A stretch of DNA of 64,000 nucleotides from Acidobacteriaceae bacterium (GTDB lineage: Bacteria; Acidobacteriota; Terriglobia; Terriglobales; Acidobacteriaceae): contig JAOAPN010000009.1 in NCBI GenBank assembly GCA_025462885.1, positions 1-64,000 of the forward strand, read 5' to 3'. Under the pieces are notes generated by a model. That model was given only the letters and a program-made list of their open reading frames with translations, was not told the origin of the DNA and did no database searches. The position numbers were made by a program, and so were the translations under genes. Shown here in pieces: positions 15,310 through 24,032 of this stretch (positions within the stretch are counted from its first letter, which is position 1; each line of letters opens with the position of its first letter).

Positions 15310-16911
15310 ATGCGCCGCCTCACATCCGCAGCTCTTCTCCTCTGCCTGGCCACCTCCGCAGCTCTCGCACAGGCGACGTCAGCACAGGAATCCCGCGCCA
15401 CCCGCGCCTTCAATATCGCCAAGGCCGCCGGCCCGCTGCCGCTCCATGTCTTCCTCGCTACTATGCCCAAAGGCGCCGACCTCCACATGCACCTCAGCGG
15501 AGCCGTCTACGCCGAGTCCTTCATCGCCCAGGCCGCTTCGGATCATCTCTGCGTCAACCCCACCACCCTCAGCTTCACCAAGAATGTAGGCACCAGCCGC
15601 AGCCTCCCGCCACAACCCGTCTGCGCCGAAGGTAATGTCTCCGCCGCTTCTGCCTTCAAGGACCAGCACCTCTACGACGCCCTCATCAACTCCTTTTCCA
15701 TGCGCAGCTTCGTCCCCACTCCCGGCGTCAGCGGCCACGATCAGTTTTTCGCCACCTTCGGCCGCTTCGGTGGCCTCGACAAATCGCACGTCGCCGACTG
15801 GCTCCACGAGGTCGCCTCCCGCTCTGCCGCGCAGAACGGCCAGTACCTCGAAATCATGCAGACTCCGAGCTTCACCGCCGCGGCCACCGCCGGCTACAAA
15901 CTAGGCTGGCCCGAAGTTCCCAGTGATCCTGTCGGAAAGCATCGCGACGCCACCCCTGCCGAGCTCGCCCACCTTCGCGACCAGTTGCTCGCCACCCCGG
16001 AGTTCCGCGCCAACATCACCGACGCCGCCAAAGAGCTCGACGACTCTCTCTCCACCTTCGGAAAGATGGAGCACTGTGGAGAGGCCGCCGCCACTCCCGC
16101 CTGCTCCATCCAGATCCGCTTCCTCGGCCAGGTCCTTCGCGCCTTCCCCCCGCAGCAGGTCTTCGCCCAGACCCTTCTCTACTTCGAGCTCGTCTCGCAG
16201 GACCCCAACGTCGTCGGCATTAACTACGTCCAGCCCGAAGACACCTTCATGTCCATGTCCGAGTACCACCGCCAGATGCTGATGCTCGACTATCTCCACG
16301 GCGTCTATCCCAAAGTCCACATCTCCCTCCACGCCGGCGAACTCGCTCCCGGCCTCGTCACCCCCGACGGCCTCTCCTTCCACATCCGCGAGGCCGTCAA
16401 CCTTGGCCATGCCGAACGTATCGGCCACGGCGTCGACGTCATGTACGAGAAGGATCCCAAAGATCTCCTCAAAGAGTTAGCCGACCGACACATCATGGTT
16501 GAGATCAACCTCACCTCGAACGACGGCATTCTCGGCATCACCGGCAAGAACCACCCGCTGCCCAGCTACATGGCCGCGCACGTTCCCGTCGCTCTCTCTA
16601 CCGACGACGAAGGCGTCTCTCGCGGCAACATTACGCAGGAGTACACCCGCGCCGCCCTCGAATTCAATCTCAGCTACCTCGACCTGAAGAACATGGCTCG
16701 CACCGGCATCGAACACAGCTTCCTCACGGGCTCCAGCCTCTGGCTCAAGCAGGATACCTTCACCCGGGCCGTCCCCGCCTGCGCCACGCAAGCCCTCGGC
16801 ACCAACGCACCCAACGCAAAATGCACCGCCTTCCTCCGATCCAGCGACAAAGCCGCCCAGCAATGGGAGCTCGAATACCGCTTCAATGCCTTCGAGTCCA
16901 AGCTTCCCTGA
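15310..16911 (+). CDS. secreted adenosine deaminase-family protein
   Basis: 533 aa from the ATG at 15310 with AAGGAAG before it. A signal peptide (LTSAALLLCLATSAALAQA) makes it exported. The metallo-amidohydrolase barrel shows the metal-binding HMH at residues 59-61 (KGADLHMHLSG), a third ligand in ISLHAGEL, the RIGHGVDV segment and the catalytic STDDEGVSR stretch. It is longer than cytosolic Add (about 330 aa), closer to secreted ADGF-type deaminases, so it probably deaminates purine nucleosides outside the cytoplasm. It stands alone between tRNA-Phe and a convergent MutS-like gene. Confidence 0.88.
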   Translation: MRRLTSAALLLCLATSAALAQATSAQESRATRAFNIAKAAGPLPLHVFLATMPKGADLHMHLSGAVYAESFIAQAASDHLCVNPTTLSFTKNVGTSRSLPPQPVCAEGNVSAASAFKDQHLYDALINSFSMRSFVPTPGVSGHDQFFATFGRFGGLDKSHVADWLHEVASRSAAQNGQYLEIMQTPSFTAAATAGYKLGWPEVPSDPVGKHRDATPAELAHLRDQLLATPEFRANITDAAKELDDSLSTFGKMEHCGEAAATPACSIQIRFLGQVLRAFPPQQVFAQTLLYFELVSQDPNVVGINYVQPEDTFMSMSEYHRQMLMLDYLHGVYPKVHISLHAGELAPGLVTPDGLSFHIREAVNLGHAERIGHGVDVMYEKDPKDLLKELADRHIMVEINLTSNDGILGITGKNHPLPSYMAAHVPVALSTDDEGVSRGNITQEYTRAALEFNLSYLDLKNMARTGIEHSFLTGSSLWLKQDTFTRAVPACATQALGTNAPNAKCTAFLRSSDKAAQQWELEYRFNAFESKLP

Positions 16912-16991
16912 TTCGATTGGAGGCTTGTACGCAATATCTTGAGCCAGTTTTATTTGCTGTTAACGACGCTCCCGTCCGGGTCAAACATTCT

Positions 16992-18836
16992 TTACTCACT
17001 TACCTTGAGGCCGATCGAACGCATGAGTTCCAGCGCGTTGCTGGTCTGGACGATGCCGGGGTGCAGCTTGTAGTCGAACTTGAGGCGGGAGATTTTGCAG
17101 ACGGCATTCTCTTCGATGTGGTCTTCGAAGTGGCAGTTGATGGCCTGCGGGCCGATGGCTTCGGGAATCTTCGTAAGGGCGAGATCATGAGTGGTGACGA
17201 TGCCGATGGCTCCGTCGTCGACGAGGCTCTTCACGATGAACTGGGTGCCGATGAGGCGGTCGTGCGAGTTGGTGCCGGAGAGTAGCTCATCGAGCAGAAA
17301 GAGAACAGGCGTCGTACCGGCGGTGAGGTCGGAGATGAGCTTGAGGCGGTTGATCTCAGCGTAGAAGCGGGAGACGCCGCCCTGCAGGGAGTCGAGCACG
17401 CAGATGGAGGCGGCGACGGCAAGTGGTGAGAGGGTGAGGCTGCGAGCACGGACGGGGGCTCCGCACTGGGCGAGGACGATGTTCACCCCGAGCGCCCGCA
17501 TGAAGGTGCTCTTGCCGGCCATGTTCGGACCGCTGACGATGATGAGTTGAAGATCGCGACCCATGTGCAGGTCGTTCGCGACAGCGGTTGCGGGCAGGAG
17601 CGGATGAGCGAAGGCGATCGCTTCGAAGTGGGGGCCTGTCTCTGCGGTAGCTTCGACGAGTGTGGGATAGGGCTGGGCGGGGTTCTCAAAAGCGTAGTTG
17701 GAGAGCGCGGTGAGCGCTTCGAGTTCGCCCACTGCTGAGAGCCAGGTGCGGATGGAGGGGCCAAAGGCGTGCTGCCACTGTTCGGCGGCGTAGGCCAGGT
17801 GCGTGCTGCGGAGGACGAAGAGGTCGAGGATACGGGCGAAGACGTTGCGGCGCGATTCGAGCGACTCGACGATGCGGCTGAGCTTCTTAATGGCTGCGGA
17901 GGGGGCGATGCCGTCGTGGCGCAAGGCCGCCTGGAGTTGCGTTAGTTTCGGGGAAGTGAAGGGCTGCGTCTCGGTGAAGTGAAGCACCTCCGAGAGCAAC
18001 TGCATGTCGGGCGCGGCCTTCTCGACGCCCTCGATGACGGGGTTGAGGCGACCCTGAAGACGCAGGCTGAAGCCGAGGTTGATGAGGCTCATCGCGAGAG
18101 CCAGAATGCCGAGACCGAGGAACGCCCACGCTGCGAGGCTGGCGATCCAGAGGATGGCGAGGATAAGCGCAATACGGCGCGTCGCGGGGGTTATGAGACG
18201 GGTGGGAGATTCACCCCAGGAGGCGAGAGCTTCGGGGTGAACGCCAAGGCGGATGTCCTCGCCGAGGGTAAAGATATTTTGGCGCAGGTCCAGCAGCGGA
18301 GTCAGTTCGGCGACGGCAGCCTGGCGGAGGTGGACCTCTGCGATGGGCGCGGGTGCCAGAAGCCACTGGGCGAGGGTGGTCTCCCCGGCGCGGGTACGGG
18401 CGGTGCAGAGCAGCTCGAAAAGCCCCGCAGTACCGAAGAGATCGAGGTCGCGGGCATAGGGATGGTGATCGTCGAGGAAGTGCAGGCCTGATTCGCCCTT
18501 GCCTTGCCACTCCCCGAGGATCCGGGCGAGCGCTTGCTGGTAGAAGGTGACGATCAGACGATTGAGCCGAAGGGCTTTGAGGATGCGCTCATGGGCAATG
18601 AAGAGTGGGATCAAAGCGACGACCGCCAGGCCGAGGAGCGTGGAGATGCTGGGATGCTTGAACGACCATAGCGTGAGGCCGATGATGACGGCTCCGAGCG
18701 CTAGCTTGGCCGTGATGTAGCGCCGATCACGCTGAATGAGCCCGACCTGGGCTGCCTGGGTTTCGGCGAGGCGCTGGCTATAGATAGCTTCTGACGTTGC
18801 GATAGACGAGGTGGGACCGGGGATCATGTGTTCCAT
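16992..18836 (-). CDS. MutS-like ATPase with membrane helices
   Basis: 614 aa from the ATG at 18836; the open frame extends upstream but overlaps the divergent SGNH hydrolase gene. Two helical hairpins are hydrophobic: about residues 47-80 (LALGAVIIGLTLWSF, LLGLAVVALIPLFI) and about 220-260. The C-terminal MutS ATPase domain has Walker A GPNMAGKST near residue 435, Walker B LFLLDELLSGTN and the VTTHDLALT switch. It lacks the MutS mismatch-recognition domain. This membrane MutS-related family has no assigned repair role; function unknown. Confidence 0.85.
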   Translation of the reverse strand: MEHMIPGPTSSIATSEAIYSQRLAETQAAQVGLIQRDRRYITAKLALGAVIIGLTLWSFKHPSISTLLGLAVVALIPLFIAHERILKALRLNRLIVTFYQQALARILGEWQGKGESGLHFLDDHHPYARDLDLFGTAGLFELLCTARTRAGETTLAQWLLAPAPIAEVHLRQAAVAELTPLLDLRQNIFTLGEDIRLGVHPEALASWGESPTRLITPATRRIALILAILWIASLAAWAFLGLGILALAMSLINLGFSLRLQGRLNPVIEGVEKAAPDMQLLSEVLHFTETQPFTSPKLTQLQAALRHDGIAPSAAIKKLSRIVESLESRRNVFARILDLFVLRSTHLAYAAEQWQHAFGPSIRTWLSAVGELEALTALSNYAFENPAQPYPTLVEATAETGPHFEAIAFAHPLLPATAVANDLHMGRDLQLIIVSGPNMAGKSTFMRALGVNIVLAQCGAPVRARSLTLSPLAVAASICVLDSLQGGVSRFYAEINRLKLISDLTAGTTPVLFLLDELLSGTNSHDRLIGTQFIVKSLVDDGAIGIVTTHDLALTKIPEAIGPQAINCHFEDHIEENAVCKISRLKFDYKLHPGIVQTSNALELMRSIGLKVSE

Positions 18837-18928
18837 TGTGACGGATTGGGCCAGGTAGTGCTTGGTCTGCGGTGCTCGGTCTGGGGTCGGTGGGCTAGAA
18901 TCGGTGCGCGGTGCGAGGAGGATTTCGG

Positions 18929-19756
18929 ATGATGCGTGGTTGGATACAGCTGCGTGGGTTGAGGCTGACGGTTGCGATGGTGATGGTGCCCGGGCTAATG
19001 GGGCTGGGTGAGGTGGGTTTCGGGCAGAGTCCCGCTGGGACGTCCGCTGTGCAGGCAGCTCCTCCGGCCGCGGTGGCTGCCGCTCCGGATGCTGCAAAGC
19101 AGATTGCCACCATGCAGGCGAAATTGAACGACTGGCCGCAGCTTGGTCGATATGCGGCGGAGAATGCCGCACTGGGAGGAACGCCCAAGCGGCAAAAGCG
19201 CGTCGTGTTTTACGGCGACTCGATCACCGATGGGTGGGGACGCCGACCGAACACCGGCACCTTCTTTCCGGGCAAGGCGTATGTGAACCGCGGCATCAGC
19301 GGCCAGACGACTCCGCAGATGGTGGTGCGGTTCAGGCAGGACGTGATCGATTTGAATCCGTCGGCGGTGGTGATTCTCGCAGGGACGAATGACGTGGCGG
19401 GTAACACCGGTCCGATGACTCCAAAGATGACCGAGGATAACTTCACCTCGATGGCCGATCTCGCCAAGGTCAACGGGATTAAGGTGATCATCGCCTCGAT
19501 TACACCGGCCTTCGACTATCCGTGGAAGAAGGGGTTGGAGCCGGCGGGCAAGATCAAGGAACTCAATACGTGGCTGGAGACGTTCTGCAAGGACCGTGGG
19601 CTGACGTATCTGGACTATTACGCCGCGCTGACGGATGAGCAGGGCGGAATGAAGACCGGGACGAGCTTCGATGGCGTGCACCCGAACGCGGCAGGCTACG
19701 CCATTATGACGCCGTTAGCCGAGGCCGCGATTCAGCAGGCCCTCGCGGCGAAGTAG
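18929..19756 (+). CDS. secreted SGNH/GDSL hydrolase
   Basis: 275 aa from the ATG at 18929, with GAGGAGG 8-14 bp upstream; a GTG at 18911 is less likely. After a signal region and an Ala/Pro-rich linker the SGNH blocks appear in order: GDSITDGW (Ser nucleophile), N-RGISGQT (Gly), GTNDVAGN (Asn) and DGVHPNAAGY (Asp and His). Likely a periplasmic or secreted esterase acting on acyl groups of lipids or polysaccharides. It is divergent from the MutS-like gene. Confidence 0.88.
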   Translation: MMRGWIQLRGLRLTVAMVMVPGLMGLGEVGFGQSPAGTSAVQAAPPAAVAAAPDAAKQIATMQAKLNDWPQLGRYAAENAALGGTPKRQKRVVFYGDSITDGWGRRPNTGTFFPGKAYVNRGISGQTTPQMVVRFRQDVIDLNPSAVVILAGTNDVAGNTGPMTPKMTEDNFTSMADLAKVNGIKVIIASITPAFDYPWKKGLEPAGKIKELNTWLETFCKDRGLTYLDYYAALTDEQGGMKTGTSFDGVHPNAAGYAIMTPLAEAAIQQALAAK

Positions 19757-19796
19757 GACGCGATTCTGTTCCATACTGAACGGAATCGGCATGGAA

Positions 19797-19976
19797 CGGA
19801 AGGGCATACCTTCAGGTATGCCGAGAGAAGCATTTTTCTCTACCTTTTGTTTCTTTTGTCGGTTGGCCGAAAGGCAAACCGACAAAAGAAACAAATCAAA
19901 ATACATAGCGTTTGGCACACTGGAAGGTGTGCCCTTTCAAGGTTCTATGCCGATACTCCCTAAGTGGACTCCCTGA
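19797..19976. repeat. inverted-repeat element, copy A
   Basis: Outer imperfect inverted repeats AAGGGCATACCTTCAGGTAT (from 19800) and a partner ending at 19936 (GGAAGGTGTGCCCTT) enclose a strong hairpin: arms 19846-19868 and 19873-19895, 23 bp with one mismatch, around a GAAA loop. It fills the space between two convergent genes (SGNH hydrolase and gamma-glutamyltransferase). Its right end (CTAT..GATAC..CCTAAGTGGA) resembles copy B at 33887-34120. It may also act as a transcription barrier in both directions. Confidence 0.7.
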
Positions 19977-19983
19977 CCTGACG

Positions 19984-21774
19984 TTAGTACCCAGCAGCCT
20001 TTCCATAGGTTCTACGCGAGTCATGGCCACCCAGCAGCTCTCCGGTCTTCGGATCGACGGCGATGATTTCGGAGTCGCCCCAGGTTCCGCCGGTCTTTTC
20101 ATCGGCGGCCTGGTCGCGGTTCGTTGCGTAGCCCATGGCCTTGAGCTGGTTGCCGATGTCGATGGGGAACTTGCGTTCCAGGTCCAGGCGATCCGGCAGG
20201 TACTGGTGATGGAAGCGCGGAGCGTCGGCAGCCTGCTGAACGTTCAAACCGTTGTCGACGATGCTGATGATGTCGTTGGCGACGGTGGTGATGATGGTGG
20301 AGCCGCCCGGGGATCCGAGGACCAGCGACAGCTTGCCCCGCCGGTACCAGTGGCCATGCGTGGTCAGGATCGTGGGGGTCATCGCGGAGAGCGGGCGTTT
20401 CCTTGGGGCAATACCATTCGCAGAGCTTTGAATGAGGCCGAACATATTGGGGACGCCGACCTTCGAGGTGAAGTCGTCCATCTCGTTGTTCATCAGGAAG
20501 CCGAGACCGTCGACGGTGATGCCGTTGCCGAAGCCGCCGTTGAGCGTGGTGGTAACGGAGACGGCATTTCCATCCTTGTCGACGATGGAGTAGTGGGTGG
20601 TATCGGTGGGCTGCTTGTGCGGGACGGAGTCAGGCGGCGGGGGTAGGAATCCGGCGGGGCGCACCAGCGATTTGGAAGGGGTCGGCTTACTCGGGTCGAT
20701 GGAGCCGCGCCACGCAGCAGCGTACTTGAGGCTGGCCATCTGCTTGAGCGGGAGCTGGTTGAAGTCGGGGTCGCCCAGGTAGTCGGCACGATCCATGTAA
20801 GCGCGGCGGAAGGCCTCGGTGATGATGTGGACCTGCGCGGCGCTTCTGTCCGGGCCAAGCTTCGCCAGGTCGTAGGACGCAAGAATATCGAGGATCTGAA
20901 CCAGAACGATCCCGCCGGAGGAGGGTGGCGGCGCTGTAATGATGTCGTAGCCGTGGTACTGCCCTTTGATAGGTTTGCGATCCTTGACCTCATAGGCGGC
21001 GAGGTCTTCTGCAGTGATCAGACCGCCGCCGGCCTTCTCGAAGTCGCCGATCTGATGAGCCATCGCTCCCTTGTAGAAGGTGGCCGGGTCTTTGGAGATA
21101 GCGGTAAGGGTGGCGGCGAGTAGCGGCAGCCGTATGGTTTCGCCTTCTTTATAGAAGTTCCCGTCGCGCTGGTAGATGTGGGCGGAGGTGGCCGAGCGGG
21201 CCATATTCTTGCTCTGCAGCGAGGCGGCCTCTGGAGCGGTGAGGACAAAGCCCTCGGTGGCAAGCTTGATAGCCGGAGCCATGTCCTCCGCGAGGCTCAG
21301 CTTGCCGAAGTGTTTCTGCGCGAAAGTGAGTCCGGCGACGGAGCCGGGTACGCCGCTGGCTTTGAACCCGACGAGCGACATGCCCGGAATGATGTTGCCC
21401 TGCGCGTCGAGATACATGTCGCGGCTGGCTGCGGCGGGGGCCTTCTCGCGGTAGTCGAGGAAGTGCGTCTTGCCGTGCTTGTCGCGGATCAGCATGAAGC
21501 CGCCGCCGCCCAGATTTCCGGCAAAGGGATACGTCACCGCAAGGGCGAAGCCGACGGCCACGGCTGCATCGACTGCGTTGCCGCCCTGCTTGAGGATGGC
21601 AAGACCGGCGTCGGAGGCGTCGTGCTGGACGGTCGTGACCATCGCATGCTGCGCGCGCGTGGGCTCAAGACCTGGCATAGGGCCGGGTTGCTGGGCCTGC
21701 ATCTGGAGACTAAGGAGAGCGAGGGCGACGGTCGATGCGGCAATGCGTGCGTGCGTGACGCGGATTCGGCTCAA
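19984..21774 (-). CDS. ggt: gamma-glutamyltransferase
   Basis: 596 aa, TTG start with TGGAG upstream, followed by a signal peptide (IAASTVALALLSLQMQAQQ), so periplasmic. The whole N-terminal-nucleophile fold is present: GGNAVDAAVAVGFALAVTYP, NLGGGGFMLI, DYREKAP, the autoprocessing Thr in PTDTTHYSIVDKDGNAVS, and LGSPGGSTII near the C-terminus. It transfers or hydrolyses the gamma-glutamyl group of glutathione and related compounds. Length is normal for the family. The unrecognised exported gene upstream on the same strand (21863-23443) is separated by 88 bp and could share a transcript. Confidence 0.95.
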   Translation of the reverse strand: MSRIRVTHARIAASTVALALLSLQMQAQQPGPMPGLEPTRAQHAMVTTVQHDASDAGLAILKQGGNAVDAAVAVGFALAVTYPFAGNLGGGGFMLIRDKHGKTHFLDYREKAPAAASRDMYLDAQGNIIPGMSLVGFKASGVPGSVAGLTFAQKHFGKLSLAEDMAPAIKLATEGFVLTAPEAASLQSKNMARSATSAHIYQRDGNFYKEGETIRLPLLAATLTAISKDPATFYKGAMAHQIGDFEKAGGGLITAEDLAAYEVKDRKPIKGQYHGYDIITAPPPSSGGIVLVQILDILASYDLAKLGPDRSAAQVHIITEAFRRAYMDRADYLGDPDFNQLPLKQMASLKYAAAWRGSIDPSKPTPSKSLVRPAGFLPPPPDSVPHKQPTDTTHYSIVDKDGNAVSVTTTLNGGFGNGITVDGLGFLMNNEMDDFTSKVGVPNMFGLIQSSANGIAPRKRPLSAMTPTILTTHGHWYRRGKLSLVLGSPGGSTIITTVANDIISIVDNGLNVQQAADAPRFHHQYLPDRLDLERKFPIDIGNQLKAMGYATNRDQAADEKTGGTWGDSEIIAVDPKTGELLGGHDSRRTYGKAAGY

Positions 21775-21862
21775 AGTGCTGGCTCCAGAAGCTTGATTTT
21801 CGGGGTACCTGAACAGGATAGCGCGTGTCGCTGATGTTGAGAGGAGACCACGTCACCTTGGC

Positions 21863-23443
21863 TTAGGGGCGTGGGGGGATGGCCAAATGAAGTTGGGTGA
21901 CGCTGGTATAGATGACGGAGTAGGTCTGGTCTTCAGGTAAGCCGACGGATTTAATTTGGAATGATTTGGCGTCGGTTTCTACAGGAGTCGGAAGACCGGG
22001 AAGACTCCACCGGGCTTGAGTGATTGCTTTCCTTGCTGCAGCGGCGTCGAGACCGGGAAGGTGGATAAGGAATTCAAGTTCGTTCCTGGAGGTGCGGATG
22101 GTCAGGCCCTGCGGGTCGGCGGAGGCGTCGATGGGGGAGATGTGCAGGAGGCGGACCCAGCCGATGGCTCCGGTGGGAGTCTTCCACTGGAGCGTGGCGG
22201 GATGGAACTGGCTGGTCTTGTTGGTGGCTCCGGAGGTGTCGGGGATTGGGTTGGATTCGCCTCCGTAGATTACGTTGGAGCCGATCCAGGCGGTGGCGGT
22301 GCGTTTGGCGTCGATGGTGCGGCGGACGAGATGCGGGGCTGCGGGGTGTTTGAGTTTGTTGAGCGCGACAGGTGGGATACGGGTGCCGAGGATGACGAAC
22401 TGCGAGGCGAACCAGAGGTCGCCGAGGTGCTGGCTCTGGAGGTCGAGCGTGATGGGGAGCGGTGCCTGCGCGGCAGGGAGCAGCGTGCGGATCCAGACAC
22501 CGGTGACGGTGACGTAAGACTGCATATCCATGCCGTAGGAACGGTCGTAGGGGCCGGAGATGTTGCGGAGGTCAGGGGAGTAGAAGTCCGCGATATCGGA
22601 CCAGAGGGTGGACTCCATTTCAGAGGCGATGCTTCGTAGACGCGACGTAGAAGCGTAGTCGCGGAGCAGGGCAAGGCCGTAGAGGTCGACTCCGTAGTAG
22701 GTGGGCGAGTTGTATTCGTTGAAGGTATTGTGGGTCTTGAAGAGGGTGTAGACGCTCTCGTTCCATTGGGCGGACTGGGTGCGCTGGGCGACGTCGTGGC
22801 TGTGGTTGGCGGTGAAGTCCCAGAGGGCCCCGTACATGAGGGCGATGTTGGAGTAGGCGGGGGTGAGGCGGTGTTCGTTCGCCTCTCCGGCGATCGCGTT
22901 GTCGATGGCTTGATAGAGGCGTGTGGCCAGGGGAGCAGGGATGCGGTCGGGGAACTCGATGAGAATCATCTCAAAGGTGGTGCCGATGAAGACGCGCCAG
23001 TTGGGGTCGTAGGCTTCGTAGTGGGTCTGATTAGTCGGGGTGGGGGTGGGCTCTTCGGGCGAGCGCTTGAAGGAGCCGAACCACTTCTTGGTGGGGTCGG
23101 TGTACTGCTGGGCGAGAACGGTGTCGAGGATGGTGGCCGCCTGGGCACGGTCGCCGACGGCATCGCGCAAGAGCAGGCCCAGAGCGAACCAACTGGACTC
23201 GCGAACCATGTACGTGCCGACGGCGTTGCCATGGGGGTCTCGCGGTTTGCGCAGGAGATGGACGGTGGGGTCGAAGGAGGCATCGGCGGTGCGGATGGAG
23301 TCGGTGAAAAGTTCGCGGGCGTTGGAAGAGAGAGTGGTGAGGGTAGTGTGGCGAGGAGTTGGAGCGGCAGCTGCAGTGAACGCAACGGTGGGCAGGGCGA
23401 GGAGGCCGATAAAAAGCGTATTGCGAAGTTGGATGCAGGGCAT
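21863..23443 (-). CDS. exported protein of unknown function, probably all-alpha toroid
   Basis: 526 aa with a signal peptide (LFIGLLALPTVAFTAAAAP). The body is rich in paired helices with aromatic motifs (ESSWFALGLLLRD, NEYNSPTYYGVDLYGLALL, GPYDRSYGMDMQSYV), followed by a C-terminal beta-rich part. This resembles alpha/alpha-toroid enzymes such as polysaccharide lyases or six-hairpin glycosidases, but I do not recognise a specific family or catalytic site. It lies just upstream of gamma-glutamyltransferase on the same strand. Confidence 0.6.
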   Translation of the reverse strand: MPCIQLRNTLFIGLLALPTVAFTAAAAPTPRHTTLTTLSSNARELFTDSIRTADASFDPTVHLLRKPRDPHGNAVGTYMVRESSWFALGLLLRDAVGDRAQAATILDTVLAQQYTDPTKKWFGSFKRSPEEPTPTPTNQTHYEAYDPNWRVFIGTTFEMILIEFPDRIPAPLATRLYQAIDNAIAGEANEHRLTPAYSNIALMYGALWDFTANHSHDVAQRTQSAQWNESVYTLFKTHNTFNEYNSPTYYGVDLYGLALLRDYASTSRLRSIASEMESTLWSDIADFYSPDLRNISGPYDRSYGMDMQSYVTVTGVWIRTLLPAAQAPLPITLDLQSQHLGDLWFASQFVILGTRIPPVALNKLKHPAAPHLVRRTIDAKRTATAWIGSNVIYGGESNPIPDTSGATNKTSQFHPATLQWKTPTGAIGWVRLLHISPIDASADPQGLTIRTSRNELEFLIHLPGLDAAAARKAITQARWSLPGLPTPVETDAKSFQIKSVGLPEDQTYSVIYTSVTQLHLAIPPRP

Positions 23444-23593
23444 GGGGACTGCTTTCGGTGTCTGTGGTGAGGGTAGACCTTGATAGCAGATTTTGGAGCG
23501 GGATTCAATTGTGGGCGATGGGTCCGCCTCGGGGTTTCCGGCAACGGGGAGTCAGCGGTCGCTTTCGAAGAGGCGAATTAACGGGACCGATGC

Positions 23594-23635
23594 TTGACAA
23601 AGCTTCCCCTCAGTACTATGTGTACTAGTACACAT
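23594..23635 (+). promoter_or_regulatory. GntR-operon promoter with 18-bp palindromic operator
   Basis: TTGACA at 23594-23599, 17 bp, then TATGTG at 23617-23622 form a plausible -35/-10 pair. A perfect palindrome, ATGTGTACTAGTACACAT at 23618-23635, covers the -10 box, the expected start of transcription and the first two bases of the GntR start codon. This is where YtrA-type GntR repressors bind their own promoters. The implied 5' leader is only about 5 nt, so the mRNA may be nearly leaderless; no ribosome-binding site is visible. Confidence 0.7.
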
Positions 23636-24032
23636 GATTCCATTCCGGCTGACAGCTAATCCAGGCGTTCCCATCTATGAGCAGGCGGTGTACGCCGCGA
23701 CGCGTGCCATCGTTGCGGGACAGTTGCGCGTGGGAGATGCCTTTCCTTCCGTGCGGACCTTATCGCGCGAGCTGAAGATCAATCCGAACACGGCACATAA
23801 GGTAATAGCGCAGTTGCTGAGTGATGGGTTGCTGGAGTCTCGGCCAGGTATTGGCACAGTAGTGGCCAAGCTGCCTGCCTCAACTTCGAGCGAGCGCACG
23901 GAGCTACTAAACCGGCAGATTGAAGAGCTGGTGGTGGAAGCCAAGCGGCTGTCTGTTGATGTGGATGAGCTGACATCTGCGATTGGGAAGCACTGGCGCC
24001 GTTTGTCGAGCCGCGAGGAGGCATACAAATGA
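23634..24032 (+). CDS. GntR-family regulator, YtrA subfamily
   Basis: 132 aa. Residues about 10-75 are the winged helix (GVPIYEQAVYAATRAIVAGQ, SVRTLSRELKINPNTAHKVI, GLLESRPGIGTVVAK). The short C-terminal helical tail (about 50 aa) is the YtrA type, with no large ligand domain. These repress adjacent ABC exporter genes and themselves. The stop overlaps the next start by 4 bp (ATGA), so the regulator, ATPase and permease are translationally coupled. The inducer cannot be predicted; relatives respond to cell-envelope stress or antibiotics. Confidence 0.93.
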   Translation: MIPFRLTANPGVPIYEQAVYAATRAIVAGQLRVGDAFPSVRTLSRELKINPNTAHKVIAQLLSDGLLESRPGIGTVVAKLPASTSSERTELLNRQIEELVVEAKRLSVDVDELTSAIGKHWRRLSSREEAYK

